NCBI GenBank assembly: GCA_027621355.1
Contig: JAQCBZ010000002.1
Location: 59,938 to 123,937, forward strand
Origin: Bacteroidota bacterium
Lineage (GTDB): Bacteria > Bacteroidota > Rhodothermia > Balneolales > Balneolaceae
Direction: 5' to 3'
DNA: 64,000 bases
Below the pieces are notes generated by a model. That model did not search any database. It was not told the origin of the DNA and saw only the letters and a list, made by a program, of their open reading frames with translations. Shown one piece after another: positions 25,522 through 33,953 of the stretch (positions are counted from its first letter, which is position 1; every line of letters starts with the position of its first letter). Position numbers and translations under genes: made by a program.

Positions 25522-26601
25522 ATGCCTATGGATTACCAACAGAAGTTACAACAGACAAAGCAAAGATTTGAAGAGCTAAACCAGCAACTCTCAGACCCAT
25601 CGGTCTTTGATGACCCCAAAGCGTATGCCGATTTAACGAGAGAGCATACCCAACTCAAAAGCTTGGTAGAAGACTTTGATCGTTGGTCTGTCGTGCACAA
25701 AGCAATTACGGAGCATGAAGAGCTCATTGAAGCCAATGAAGATCCTGAGCTCACAGACCTTGCCTATGAGGAGCTTAAGGAGCTAAAACCGGAGCTAGAA
25801 TCCTTGGAAGAATCTCTTCAGGAACAACTCATTCCAAAAGATCCGGAAGACTCTAAAAACTGCATTGTGGAGATACGTGCTGGTACAGGAGGCGATGAAG
25901 CGGCTATTTTTGCGGGAGATTTATACGACATGTATCGACGGTATGCCGACGACATGGGATGGTCTCAATCCATCTTGTCGTTGAGTCATTCCGAGAAGGG
26001 AGGATTCAAAGAGATCGTCTTTTCGCTGCAGGGTGTGGATGCCTTTGGGCAAATGAAGTTTGAAAGCGGGGTTCATCGTGTGCAACGTGTCCCTGAAACC
26101 GAATCGCAGGGTCGAGTCCATACCTCAGCTGCAACGGTTGCGGTTCTCCCAGAGGCAGACGAAGTGGACGTCCAAATTGACCCTAAAGACCTTCGTATTG
26201 ATACGTTTCGCTCGAGTGGGGCTGGGGGGCAGCACGTCAACAAAACCGACTCGGCCATCCGGATAACCCACGTCCCAACAGGTATGGTAGCCGAATGTCA
26301 AGAGGAGCGCTCTCAACACCAAAACAAGGAAAAAGCACTCATTATGCTTCGTAGTCGCATGTTTGAGCAAGAGCTAGAGAAACAACGCACCCAGCGTGAA
26401 GCCCATCGACGCTCCCAAGTCTCCACGGGGGATCGATCTGCTAAAATCCGCACCTATAATTTCCCGCAAGGTCGAATGACCGACCATCGAATTTCGTTAA
26501 CCCTCTACAATTTAGACGATATCATGAAGGGAGACCTGCGCAACATTATCAAGTCCCTTCGAATGCACGATCACCTCGCAAAAATGCAACAAATCTCATG
26601 A
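25522..26601 (+). CDS. prfA: peptide chain release factor 1
   Basis: This class I release factor reads UAA/UAG and triggers peptidyl-tRNA hydrolysis. The GGQ motif is in SSGAGGQHVNKTDSAIR; the stop-codon recognition loop reads PET (HRVQRVPETES), the PxT form of RF1, not the SPF of RF2. The N-terminal helical domain and the KEKALIMLRSR tail are complete. I use the ATG at 25522 (359 residues); a TTG at 25501 adds seven residues, and ATG 25528 is also possible. The stop overlaps nfo by four bases. Confidence 0.95.
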   Translation: MPMDYQQKLQQTKQRFEELNQQLSDPSVFDDPKAYADLTREHTQLKSLVEDFDRWSVVHKAITEHEELIEANEDPELTDLAYEELKELKPELESLEESLQEQLIPKDPEDSKNCIVEIRAGTGGDEAAIFAGDLYDMYRRYADDMGWSQSILSLSHSEKGGFKEIVFSLQGVDAFGQMKFESGVHRVQRVPETESQGRVHTSAATVAVLPEADEVDVQIDPKDLRIDTFRSSGAGGQHVNKTDSAIRITHVPTGMVAECQEERSQHQNKEKALIMLRSRMFEQELEKQRTQREAHRRSQVSTGDRSAKIRTYNFPQGRMTDHRISLTLYNLDDIMKGDLRNIIKSLRMHDHLAKMQQIS

Positions 26602-27446
26602 TTAAACCCCTTGGAGCCCATGTTAGCGCCTCTGGAGGCGTAGGAAATGCACCCATGAATGCTCACGAAATTGGCGCAGACGCCTTTGCGTTTTTCACCA
26701 AAAACCAAAAACAATGGAAAGCACCTCCACTCAAAGAGGAGGATATCGAAAGCTTTGGCGCCGAGCTGGCCAATGCTCAAATTGACCCGAACCATGTGTT
26801 GCCACATGATAGCTATCTCATTAATCTTGGTCACCCAGAGGCCCAAAAGCTCGCGATATCACGCAAAGCCTTTTTGGTGGAAATGGAGCGTGTGGAGCAG
26901 TTGGGTCTAACCTTGCTGAATTTTCATCCGGGGAGTCATCTCAAACAAATTACCGAAGAGGAGTGTCTAGAGCGGATTGGTGAGTCGGTGAATCGTACGC
27001 TAGATGCGACAACCACAGCGGTAGCTGTGCTCGAGTGCACGGCAGGGCAGGGGAGTAATCTTGGATACAAGCTTGAGCATTTGGCCGCTATTATGGGCAT
27101 GGTGGAGCAGAAGGATCGTGTGGGAGTATGCATCGATACCGCCCATGCCTTTGCGGCTGGGTATGCCATTCATGAAAAAACCGGTTTTGACGAGTTTTGG
27201 GCTGAATTTGAGGAACTTATTGGTTTTGAGGCCTTGAAAGGCCTTCATCTCAATGATTCCAAGAAAGAGCTCGCCTCGCGTGTAGACCGTCATGCACCCC
27301 TTGGGGATGGATTTATTGGCTGGGGGACGTTTGAGTGGATCATGCAGCACGAGAAAATCCAAGACGTTCCGATGATTCTCGAAACGCCAGAGCCTGATCG
27401 CTGGGCCGAGGAGATTACTCAGCTTCGGTCGTTTGTACCGAGCTAG
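26598..27446 (+). CDS. nfo: endonuclease IV (AP endonuclease Nfo)
   Basis: This zinc-dependent endonuclease cuts DNA 5' of abasic sites in base-excision repair. The TIM-barrel signature runs through LGAHVSASGGVGNAPMNAHEIGADAFAFFTKNQ, the zinc-ligand segments LNFHPGSHL, VCIDTAHAFAAGY, LHLNDSKKELASRVDRHAPLGDGFIGWG and ILETPEPDRWAEEI. The length of 282 residues fits. The ATG overlaps the prfA stop (ATGA). Its 3' end overlaps the convergent usp gene by 32 bases. Confidence 0.95.
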   Translation: MIKPLGAHVSASGGVGNAPMNAHEIGADAFAFFTKNQKQWKAPPLKEEDIESFGAELANAQIDPNHVLPHDSYLINLGHPEAQKLAISRKAFLVEMERVEQLGLTLLNFHPGSHLKQITEEECLERIGESVNRTLDATTTAVAVLECTAGQGSNLGYKLEHLAAIMGMVEQKDRVGVCIDTAHAFAAGYAIHEKTGFDEFWAEFEELIGFEALKGLHLNDSKKELASRVDRHAPLGDGFIGWGTFEWIMQHEKIQDVPMILETPEPDRWAEEITQLRSFVPS

Positions 27447-28299
27447 GAATCATCATTAACGGGATTTTTTGGACCCGTGCAAATTCTGCGGCAACGGGCT
27501 TGGCGAGAAGCCACTCAAAAAATGAGAGTCGATTTCTGCTCAAAATGAGCAATGTGTTGGGCTTGCCAACCAAGTACCCCTCTACTCCATCTAGAAAGTC
27601 TTTAGAGCTAATTAATTGAACACTGATTTCATAATTGAGCTCACTCTCCAACGTCATGCGTGATTTATGCAGCTCATGGATATCGTCCTTTGGGACTTTG
27701 ATGTGAATACACTCAAAATCCGCTCCCAACGCATTAGCAAAAGTTTTTGCCCTTTTTAGCAGCACGCGATCTTGTTCTCGAAAATCGGTGGCATAAACGA
27801 CATGATCCCATGATGTCGAGGTTTCGTTGGACGAAATCGCAATCACAGGGACAGGGCTTTCCACAATCAGCTGATTGGTAATATTTCCAAACAACCCTCT
27901 AGGGCCAGGTTCATCCACATCAAATCCTAGGACGAGTAGAGAGGTTGGATCTGATTTTACCAAGGATAATACGGTGGCAACGGTTGCGCCCTCTTCCAAA
28001 TGAAGCTCGATTGGAATGTGTTGATACGGTTCACGAGCTGCATAATCTTCTCTAATGACCGATAACGTGTGCAATGCACCCTCTTTTCCTGCCTCTAATT
28101 GGGACTCTTTACGACCAGAGAATTCATACGGGGGTTTGACAATATGGGTGAGTTTGACCGATGCACCCATTGCGCGTGCCAACCGAAATCCCATATCAAG
28201 GGCGGGCTCTGTTGTGTCAGAGAAGTCGACTACGATCCAGACAGTCGATGCAAATTGAAAAATAGATTCTGTCTCAACGACAGGTTTTGCTTTGATCAT
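27415..28299 (-). CDS. tandem-domain universal stress protein
   Basis: Two UspA domains are joined in 294 residues. Domain 1 (about 17-150) begins TVWIVVDFSDTTEPALDMGFRLA and ends LLVLGFDVDEPGPRGLFGNITNQLIVESPVPVIAI, a recognisable but imperfect G-x2-G-x9-G(S/T) nucleotide motif. Domain 2 (about 158-290) begins HVVYATDFREQDRVLLKRAKTFANALGADF and ends LLILSRNRLSFFEWLLAKPVAAEFARVQKIPLMMI, where the motif is degenerate. Such pairs are common in Bacteroidota and respond to starvation or oxygen stress, but the ligand is unknown. It is divergent from rmuC, with two palindromes in between. Confidence 0.88.
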   Translation of the reverse strand: MIKAKPVVETESIFQFASTVWIVVDFSDTTEPALDMGFRLARAMGASVKLTHIVKPPYEFSGRKESQLEAGKEGALHTLSVIREDYAAREPYQHIPIELHLEEGATVATVLSLVKSDPTSLLVLGFDVDEPGPRGLFGNITNQLIVESPVPVIAISSNETSTSWDHVVYATDFREQDRVLLKRAKTFANALGADFECIHIKVPKDDIHELHKSRMTLESELNYEISVQLISSKDFLDGVEGYLVGKPNTLLILSRNRLSFFEWLLAKPVAAEFARVQKIPLMMIPSSVQTTEAE

Positions 28300-28360
28300 G
28301 TTCCCTTACTGTCACAGGTTGGCTCTCGCGTCTTGCACGGGTGGGTAGTCTAGAGCGCTC

Positions 28361-28373
28361 TGTGATTATCACA
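28361..28373. promoter_or_regulatory. 13-bp perfect palindrome upstream of usp
   Basis: TGTGATTATCACA reads TGTGAT-T-ATCACA. The halves look like a CRP/FNR half-site, but the spacer between TGTGA and TCACA is three bases rather than six, so a CRP site is not supported. It lies 62 bases upstream of the usp start codon. Confidence 0.4.
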
Positions 28374-28413
28374 CTTTTGAATCAATTTACTTTTTTTCCA
28401 CAACTTCACAAGG

Positions 28414-28430
28414 GTGACATGATCTGTCAC
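28414..28430. promoter_or_regulatory. 17-bp palindrome between usp and rmuC
   Basis: GTGACA (28414-28419), TGATC, TGTCAC (28425-28430) is a perfect 6-5-6 inverted repeat, 57 bases upstream of the rmuC start and about 40 bases from the 28361 palindrome. Together they suggest regulated divergent promoters. The regulator cannot be identified. Confidence 0.4.
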
Positions 28431-28487
28431 TCATGGTTTGTATTTTGAAGGAAATGAAGCCCAACATGTTTTGAAACTCAGCGATTT

Positions 28488-29834
28488 ATGGACGATATGA
28501 CCTTGCTTTTGACACTCCTATTGGGTGTTGTCATTCTATTGATACTGGCTCTTTTTTGGGCTCTTCGGCGTAGCGGCGGTGATACTGACACGCACCGTAA
28601 AGTAGCGGAGCTAACCCAGCAACATTATCAAGACCGGGAAGCGCTTCAACAAAAGCTTGCTGAGGCGGAAACCCAAATTGCGCTCAAAGATCAAACCATT
28701 GCTTCGCTGCAAGACGATTTGCATCAAGAGTCGAAGCGTTTGACAGAGCTTCACGAGCAGAATATCCTACAATTTGAGCAGCTCGCCTCCAAGATTCTTG
28801 AAGAGAAGTCTGAAAAATTTAGCAAGCAGAACAAAACGCAGATTGAGCAAGTGCTCACACCGCTCAACGAACGCATCAAGGAGTTCAAAGAGAAAGTTGA
28901 ACGTGTTCACCAAGACGATGCCAAACAATATGTAAAACTTGAGCAACAACTCGAATCGATTGGTAAACTCAATGAAACCATGGTTCAAGAGGCTAAAAAC
29001 CTCACCAATGCTCTCAAAGGGGACGTCCAAAAGCAAGGGGCATGGGGCGAGATGATTCTCCAAACGATTTTGGAGCGATCGGGCCTTCGAGAGGGCAAGG
29101 AGTACGAGACACAATCGTCCTTTACCACGGAAAATGACCAACGCTTACGCCCCGATGTCGTTGTCAGATTGCCACAGGATCGTTTTATCGTGATTGATTC
29201 CAAGGTGTCGCTCAATGCGTACGAAGCGTATGCCTCTGCCGATGATCCTGCTGAGCAGGACCGCTATCTCAAAGCTCATATCCATTCACTCAAAACCCAT
29301 ATTTCTGGCCTTAGCAAAAAGGAGTATGACAAAATTCATGATCAACACAGCCCAGACTATGTCTTAATGTTTGTTCCTATTGAAGCCGCCTATATGGTAG
29401 CATTATCCAGAGATGAGGCACTTTACACCGATAGTTTTGATAAACGGATTATCATTGTAAGCCCTACAACGTTAATGGCCACCCTAGCAACGGTCGATAC
29501 GATGTGGCGTCAACAACGTCAGACAGAGAATGCGCTCAAAATAGCCGATCGAGGGGGGAAACTTCTTGACAAGATCTACAACTACCTTGAGAGTTTTAAA
29601 TCAATTGGTCAGCGCCTTGATCAAGCCAAATCGAGCTACGACGAGGCCCTAGGGCGCCTCTCTTACGGGAATGGAAATCTCATTTGGCAAGCGGAACAGC
29701 TCAAACAACTGGGTGTGCCAGCGTCCAAAGAGATGCCAGAAGGCTTTAATCAGGGAGATGCTCCAATGATAGAGTCGACCACGGATGACGGTTCGGCATC
29801 ATCGCCTGAAATACAAGACGATGCCCCTGCGTAG
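28488..29834 (+). CDS. rmuC: DNA recombination protein RmuC
   Basis: RmuC-family protein (448 residues): an N-terminal membrane helix (about 4-26), a long coiled coil (about 35-165, rich in Gln/Glu/Lys heptads), the RmuC nuclease-like domain (about 180-385: GAWGEMILQTILERSGL, RPDVVVRLPQDRFIVIDSKVSLNAYEAY, DYVLMFVPIEAAY, IIIVSPTTLMATL), and a disordered acidic tail. E. coli RmuC limits inversions at short repeats. The PDVV...DSK arrangement is that of the restriction-endonuclease-like fold. The start is the ATG at 28488. The last 29 codons overlap the convergent pseudouridine synthase gene. Confidence 0.93.
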   Translation: MDDMTLLLTLLLGVVILLILALFWALRRSGGDTDTHRKVAELTQQHYQDREALQQKLAEAETQIALKDQTIASLQDDLHQESKRLTELHEQNILQFEQLASKILEEKSEKFSKQNKTQIEQVLTPLNERIKEFKEKVERVHQDDAKQYVKLEQQLESIGKLNETMVQEAKNLTNALKGDVQKQGAWGEMILQTILERSGLREGKEYETQSSFTTENDQRLRPDVVVRLPQDRFIVIDSKVSLNAYEAYASADDPAEQDRYLKAHIHSLKTHISGLSKKEYDKIHDQHSPDYVLMFVPIEAAYMVALSRDEALYTDSFDKRIIIVSPTTLMATLATVDTMWRQQRQTENALKIADRGGKLLDKIYNYLESFKSIGQRLDQAKSSYDEALGRLSYGNGNLIWQAEQLKQLGVPASKEMPEGFNQGDAPMIESTTDDGSASSPEIQDDAPA

Positions 29835-30516
29835 GATGATCACACTCAAAACGCCATGCCAGTAACGCGAGTGATCCATGTGCCGGTTTTCGTGAAGCAC
29901 GTTGAGTGCTCGACCGCGGGGCACCATATTTCGTATCCCCAACCAAGGGGTGTCCTGACTCAGCAAATTGGACTCTAATTTGGTGACTTCTTCCAGTGAC
30001 AAGCTCGATGGAGACAAGGCTTTTATCTTGGTCGACGAAAAGGCGCTTGTAATGTAAACGTGCTAGTTTTGCCTTCTCACCACCGCCATCCTTTCCCGAG
30101 GATCGGTTGGTCTTGATATCTTTCTCAATCAATCCTTCAAGTGTGCCTTGGGGCAAGGGTGTTCCGTGCACCCAGGCCAAATACTCTTTTTTAACAGTTC
30201 GCGTCCGAATTTGCTCTGACAACCGAGAGGCAGCCTTCGAGGTCTTCGCCAACACCATCACCCCCTCCACATTACGATCCAAGCGGTGAATTAACCCCAC
30301 AAACGCATTGCCTGATTTTTGCTCTTTGTCAATCCGCCATGCCTTACACACTCGGATGAGGTCTTGGTCACCCGATGCATCTTCTTGTGAGAGTAATCCG
30401 ACAGGTTTTTGCACCACAAGTAAGTGATTATCTTGGTAAAGTATCCAAATAGGTCGTTCAGACCACGGTGCGTGAATGGTCTCAAGAAGCGTTGTGTGGC
30501 GTTGAGGAGTTTGCAT
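29746..30516 (-). CDS. RluA-family pseudouridine synthase
   Basis: This enzyme isomerises uridine to pseudouridine in rRNA or tRNA. The catalytic Asp is in GLIHRLDRNVEGVMVLAKTSKAASRLSEQI; YLAWVHG and the SLVSIELVTGRSHQIRVQFAESGHPLVGDTKYG segment complete the family pattern. The motif reads HRLDRNVEG rather than HRLDxxTSG, a small departure. The 256-residue form lacks an S4 domain. Substrate cannot be fixed; RluC/RluD/TruC-like are all possible. The start is the ATG at 30516, and it overlaps the end of rmuC by 89 bases. Confidence 0.9.
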   Translation of the reverse strand: MQTPQRHTTLLETIHAPWSERPIWILYQDNHLLVVQKPVGLLSQEDASGDQDLIRVCKAWRIDKEQKSGNAFVGLIHRLDRNVEGVMVLAKTSKAASRLSEQIRTRTVKKEYLAWVHGTPLPQGTLEGLIEKDIKTNRSSGKDGGGEKAKLARLHYKRLFVDQDKSLVSIELVTGRSHQIRVQFAESGHPLVGDTKYGAPRSSTQRASRKPAHGSLALLAWRFECDHPTQGHRLVFQAMMPNRHPWSTLSLEHLPD

Positions 30517-30609
30517 AGGTTTAGGGCTATCCTGCTGAGCTATGGGTGACTCAACCGAGTTGTGGTATCTTATGAAGATGAATATCAGGGTCGACGAGTC
30601 TCGTAGCGC

Positions 30610-32439
30610 ATGACAGTTCAGGAAAAAATAGCATCCTTACCATTAAAACCGGGCGTTTATCAGTTTTTTGATGAAAAAAAAGACCTGCTCTATGTAGGGA
30701 AGGCAAAAAAACTGCGTCTCCGCGTACGCTCTTATTTCCAGGAAAGCAAGAATCATGATCGACGAATTCAGGTCATGATCTCCAAAATCAGGCACCTCGA
30801 AGTCATTGTGACCGATACGGAAGCCGAAGCGTTGATGCTCGAACATACGATGATCAAAACGCATCAGCCTCGCTATAACATCATGTATAGGGATGATAAA
30901 TCGTACCCTTACATCTGCATTACCAACGAAGATCGCCCACGAATTTACCCCACTCGAACACCTATTCAAGATGGGAGTCGATACCTTGGGCCATACGATC
31001 ACGTGGGGCATATGAAAAAGACCCTGGATACGTTGAGGCAAATGTTTCATTTGTGCACGTGTGCTGTCTCGGTGAAAACTGTTGATAAAGCTCGTGGGGC
31101 TCCAAAGTGGCGCCGATGTCTAGATGGGTATCTTGGACAATGTTCCGTGGATCTCCCTCAGGATGAATACAGCGATGCAATACGTCTCATCGAAAAAGTA
31201 CTCTCAGGGAAGACAGAACAAATTCGTCGTGAGCTCGTAGAGTCGATGGAAACCGCCTCAGAGGCACTCCATTTTGAGTCGGCTGCCAAAATTAGAGACT
31301 CTGTTCAATCGTTGGATGTGTTTTCTCAAAAAATGAAGCTGGTCGAAGAGATCACCGTAAATCGCGATCTGTTCGCTCTTGCGCTCTCTCAAGAGATCGA
31401 CGAAGCGTGTGGTGTGTTGTTTCGTGTCCGAGAAGGAAAACTTATTGGGAAATTTCACCGGTTCATGAAAAACCTCGGGGAGCGTACCTCCGCAGAGATT
31501 ATGCAGTCGTTTGTGGAGGACTATTACACAGGCCAACACGCCGAAATTATTCCGAACGAAGTCATGATGAGCGAGCCTATTGAGGACCCAGAGCCCATCT
31601 TGGAATACTTATCGAATGAATTAGGCAAAAAAGTAAAATGGCTTTACCCCAAAATTGGGGAGAAAAAGCAGCTTGTGAATATGGCCATCTCCAATGCAGA
31701 GTTTCAACTCAAGCAACGGGAATTGGAAAAACTTGAAGCCGATCGCGATCGAACGCCCAAATCCTTGGAGGATCTCAAGACCTATCTCCATCTGAGTCGG
31801 CTTCCTCGACGCATGGAATGTTTTGACAACTCCAATATGCAGGGATCAGACCCTGTGGCCTCGATGGTCTGCTTTGTGGATGGAAAACCACGAAAATCGA
31901 TGTATAAAAAGTATGCGATCAAAACAGTGGTAGGCCCAGATGATTTTGCATCGATGCGAGAAATCCTTCGGCGACGCTATGGAAGACTCAAGAAGGAGGG
32001 AGCCCACCTGCCAGACTTGATTGTCGTGGATGGTGGTAAGGGGCAACTTAGTGCAGCTGTAGAGGTTCTCGAAGAGCTTGATCTCATGGGAGCAGTGGAT
32101 GTGATAGGGCTGGCCAAACGCCTCGAAGAGGTCTTTTTACCCTACAAAAAGGATTCGATCTTAATCCCTAAGACCTCACCATCGCTACGTATTCTGCAAC
32201 AACTCCGAGACGAAGCTCACCGTTTCGCCATCACCTTTCACCGTGATAAGCGCTCTAAACGGACCTTAAAATCGGATTTAACCACCATTCCGGGTATTGG
32301 TGAAACGACCTCAAAGGAGCTTTTGCGCACATTTGGGTCGGTTCAATCGGTTCGTCATGCCTCCCTTGCGGAGCTACAAGAAGCTATTGGAAAAAAAATG
32401 GGTGCTCGTGTATACGAAGTGATGCAACAAAAGCGTTAA
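30610..32439 (+). CDS. uvrC: excinuclease ABC subunit C
   Basis: UvrC makes both incisions in nucleotide-excision repair. In 609 residues: GIY-YIG nuclease (about 12-90: KPGVYQFF...LLYVGKAKKLRLRVRSYF), the cysteine-bearing stretch around CTCAV and CLDGYLGQC, UVR motif near 205-240, the RNase-H-like nuclease (MECFDNSNMQGSDPVASMVCFVDGKP with the DGGKGQLSAA site), and a C-terminal helix-hairpin-helix pair (LTTIPGIGETTSKELLRTFGS). The start is the ATG at 30610, divergent from the pseudouridine synthase. The sigma-factor gene follows after 18 bases. Confidence 0.97.
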   Translation: MTVQEKIASLPLKPGVYQFFDEKKDLLYVGKAKKLRLRVRSYFQESKNHDRRIQVMISKIRHLEVIVTDTEAEALMLEHTMIKTHQPRYNIMYRDDKSYPYICITNEDRPRIYPTRTPIQDGSRYLGPYDHVGHMKKTLDTLRQMFHLCTCAVSVKTVDKARGAPKWRRCLDGYLGQCSVDLPQDEYSDAIRLIEKVLSGKTEQIRRELVESMETASEALHFESAAKIRDSVQSLDVFSQKMKLVEEITVNRDLFALALSQEIDEACGVLFRVREGKLIGKFHRFMKNLGERTSAEIMQSFVEDYYTGQHAEIIPNEVMMSEPIEDPEPILEYLSNELGKKVKWLYPKIGEKKQLVNMAISNAEFQLKQRELEKLEADRDRTPKSLEDLKTYLHLSRLPRRMECFDNSNMQGSDPVASMVCFVDGKPRKSMYKKYAIKTVVGPDDFASMREILRRRYGRLKKEGAHLPDLIVVDGGKGQLSAAVEVLEELDLMGAVDVIGLAKRLEEVFLPYKKDSILIPKTSPSLRILQQLRDEAHRFAITFHRDKRSKRTLKSDLTTIPGIGETTSKELLRTFGSVQSVRHASLAELQEAIGKKMGARVYEVMQQKR

Positions 32440-32457
32440 GGGTTCGTAATTTGAATT

Positions 32458-33120
32458 ATGGCACTACACTCACTTCATCAATCCTCGGGAACTTCTCGCT
32501 CATCGCTTAGCGACAACGAGCTTGTTGCGCTTTATCGCAAAAAGCATGATCACTTAGCGTTTAATGAGTTGTTTCGACGACACCAGTCCAAGATTTATTC
32601 CTACATCTACAGCATGGTTCAAGACGAGGATCAGGCCAATGATCTCTTCCAAGAGACCTTCTCCAAAGTCGTTCAAAAGATGGGCGATTCCTACAACGAG
32701 CAAGGCAAATGGATTGCTTGGGTGATGCGCATTGCGCACAATGCTACTATTGATTTTATCCGAAGACACAAACGGTTTGTGGATGTTGCAGGTTCGGGTG
32801 ATGAAGAGTCATCCAGCGACTATTTTGACCGCCTGACTGATCCTGATCAAGAGGCTGCCGATGACAGGATGGCCAAACGCGAGGATATTGATGAGCTCTT
32901 TGACCACCTCGCGACGCTCCCGCAGGAGCAACGGATGGTGGTGGTGTTACGCCATTTTTATGACCTATCGTTCAAAGATATTGCCGAAATGACCGATGTG
33001 AGTATCAATACAGCCCTCGGGCGTATGCGTTATGCACTGATTAATCTGCGAAAGTCTTTTGAGGCTTCGCAAGAGTCAAACCCTTATCAATCTACCCATT
33101 CTACCGACCAAGAGGCTTAA
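32458..33120 (+). CDS. ECF-type RNA polymerase sigma factor
   Basis: This sigma-70 family member of the extracytoplasmic-function group (220 residues) has only regions 2 and 4. Region 2 is at about 28-98 (FNELFRRHQSKIYSYIYSMVQDEDQANDLFQETFSKVV, then WIAWVMRIAHNATIDFIRRHKR), and region 4 is at about 140-200 (LPQEQRMVVVLRHFYDLSFKDIAEMTDVSINTALGRMRYALINLRKS). The Ser/Gln-rich N and C tails are not conserved. A membrane protein with the look of an anti-sigma factor follows after three bases. The start is the ATG at 32458. Confidence 0.93.
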   Translation: MALHSLHQSSGTSRSSLSDNELVALYRKKHDHLAFNELFRRHQSKIYSYIYSMVQDEDQANDLFQETFSKVVQKMGDSYNEQGKWIAWVMRIAHNATIDFIRRHKRFVDVAGSGDEESSSDYFDRLTDPDQEAADDRMAKREDIDELFDHLATLPQEQRMVVVLRHFYDLSFKDIAEMTDVSINTALGRMRYALINLRKSFEASQESNPYQSTHSTDQEA

Positions 33121-33123
33121 CCT

Positions 33124-33819
33124 ATGACGCCAGATCAAATGTCTTGTATTCGATATCTCATGGATGAGATGGATCCCTCGGAAAAAATGGCTTTCGAGCG
33201 AGAAGTTGCGCAATCTTCCGATTTGCAGATTGAGCTAGAATCCATGAAAGCAACCTACGCGCGGTTATCCAAGGCCAAAACGATAGACGCTCCACAACAT
33301 GTGCAATCCCATATTGAGCACCTCGCCTTCCTACAGACTCAGAAACAACGCAGAACCAAAGGTCAAGCCCTATGGATGCGTGCAGCTGCGATTCTAGCCA
33401 TGGCTGTGCTTCCGGCATCCTACCTTGCATGGCAATGGGATGGGACAACCAACTCGAGCTCGGACTTACCGATAGCTGGCGAGACACGAAGCGCGGATCA
33501 AGCCGATCGAGTCAATGCAACCGATCGAGCCAATGAAGCTGAAGCATACGCATCCCAACAGGGATGGCTCAACGAGTCCAATACCATTCAAATGGTGAAT
33601 CAATCTCAATCGCCAAACCGTGTGATTCCTTGGCAATCAACATGGAGTCTGGCGCCTGCAGCGGCATCCTTTGCCACTCCAGATGTTCACCCATCAGGCT
33701 CTCCACTTTTTGATTCTCTTTACCAAGAGAGTTACAAAAAACTTCGACGTGTACAATCCACGTCTTTGACACCAAGCATGAACAACTCCATTCAGCTCGT
33801 TGGAGCACAAAGGCCCTGA
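33124..33819 (+). CDS. probable membrane anti-sigma factor
   Basis: A 231-residue protein is encoded three bases after the ECF sigma gene. The N-terminal 50 residues (CIRYLMDEMDPSEKMAFEREVAQSSDLQIELESM) resemble the short anti-sigma domain of Bacteroidota: a helix with a D/E-M-x-x-x-E core, without the zinc-binding HxxxCxxC. One membrane helix lies at about 83-104 (ALWMRAAAILAMAVLP...). The remainder is a Ser/Asn/Gln-rich, presumably periplasmic tail with an 18-bp tandem repeat (33493-33546). Function is inferred from gene order and topology; no catalytic motif is seen. Confidence 0.72.
   Translation: MTPDQMSCIRYLMDEMDPSEKMAFEREVAQSSDLQIELESMKATYARLSKAKTIDAPQHVQSHIEHLAFLQTQKQRRTKGQALWMRAAAILAMAVLPASYLAWQWDGTTNSSSDLPIAGETRSADQADRVNATDRANEAEAYASQQGWLNESNTIQMVNQSQSPNRVIPWQSTWSLAPAAASFATPDVHPSGSPLFDSLYQESYKKLRRVQSTSLTPSMNNSIQLVGAQRP
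33493..33546 (+). repeat. 18-bp tandem repeats in the anti-sigma-like gene
   Basis: Three units encode ADQADR, VNATDR and ANEAEA. Bases 33503-33517 and 33521-33535 share CCGATCGAG-(T/C)-CAATG, 14 of 15 identical, so the duplication looks recent. They lie in the region after the membrane helix. Confidence 0.75.
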
Positions 33820-33846
33820 GGCTCTTTGCAGGCCTATGTAAGGAGG

Positions 33847-33855
33847 TTATTCACA
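33847..33855 (+). other. DnaA-box match upstream of parA
   Basis: TTATTCACA fits TTATNCACA exactly, 99 bases before parA. A single box is close to chance expectation in 64 kb, but the position beside parAB makes it worth recording. Confidence 0.25.
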
Positions 33856-33886
33856 TTTTCTAACATGGAATGTGGAAAGGTTCTTC

Positions 33887-33917
33887 TTTGACCTAGCATG
33901 ACCCGGCAGTATATTTC
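33887..33917 (+). promoter_or_regulatory. Bacteroidota-type promoter candidate for parA
   Basis: TTTG at 33887-33890, 19 bases, TATATTTC at 33910-33917. This is the TTTG-N19-TAnnTTTG arrangement with one mismatch in the last base. Transcription would begin near 33923, about 30 bases before the parA ATG. Confidence 0.5.
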
Positions 33918-33953
33918 AGCCAAATCATGTAACACGAAGTACAACCAAACTCT

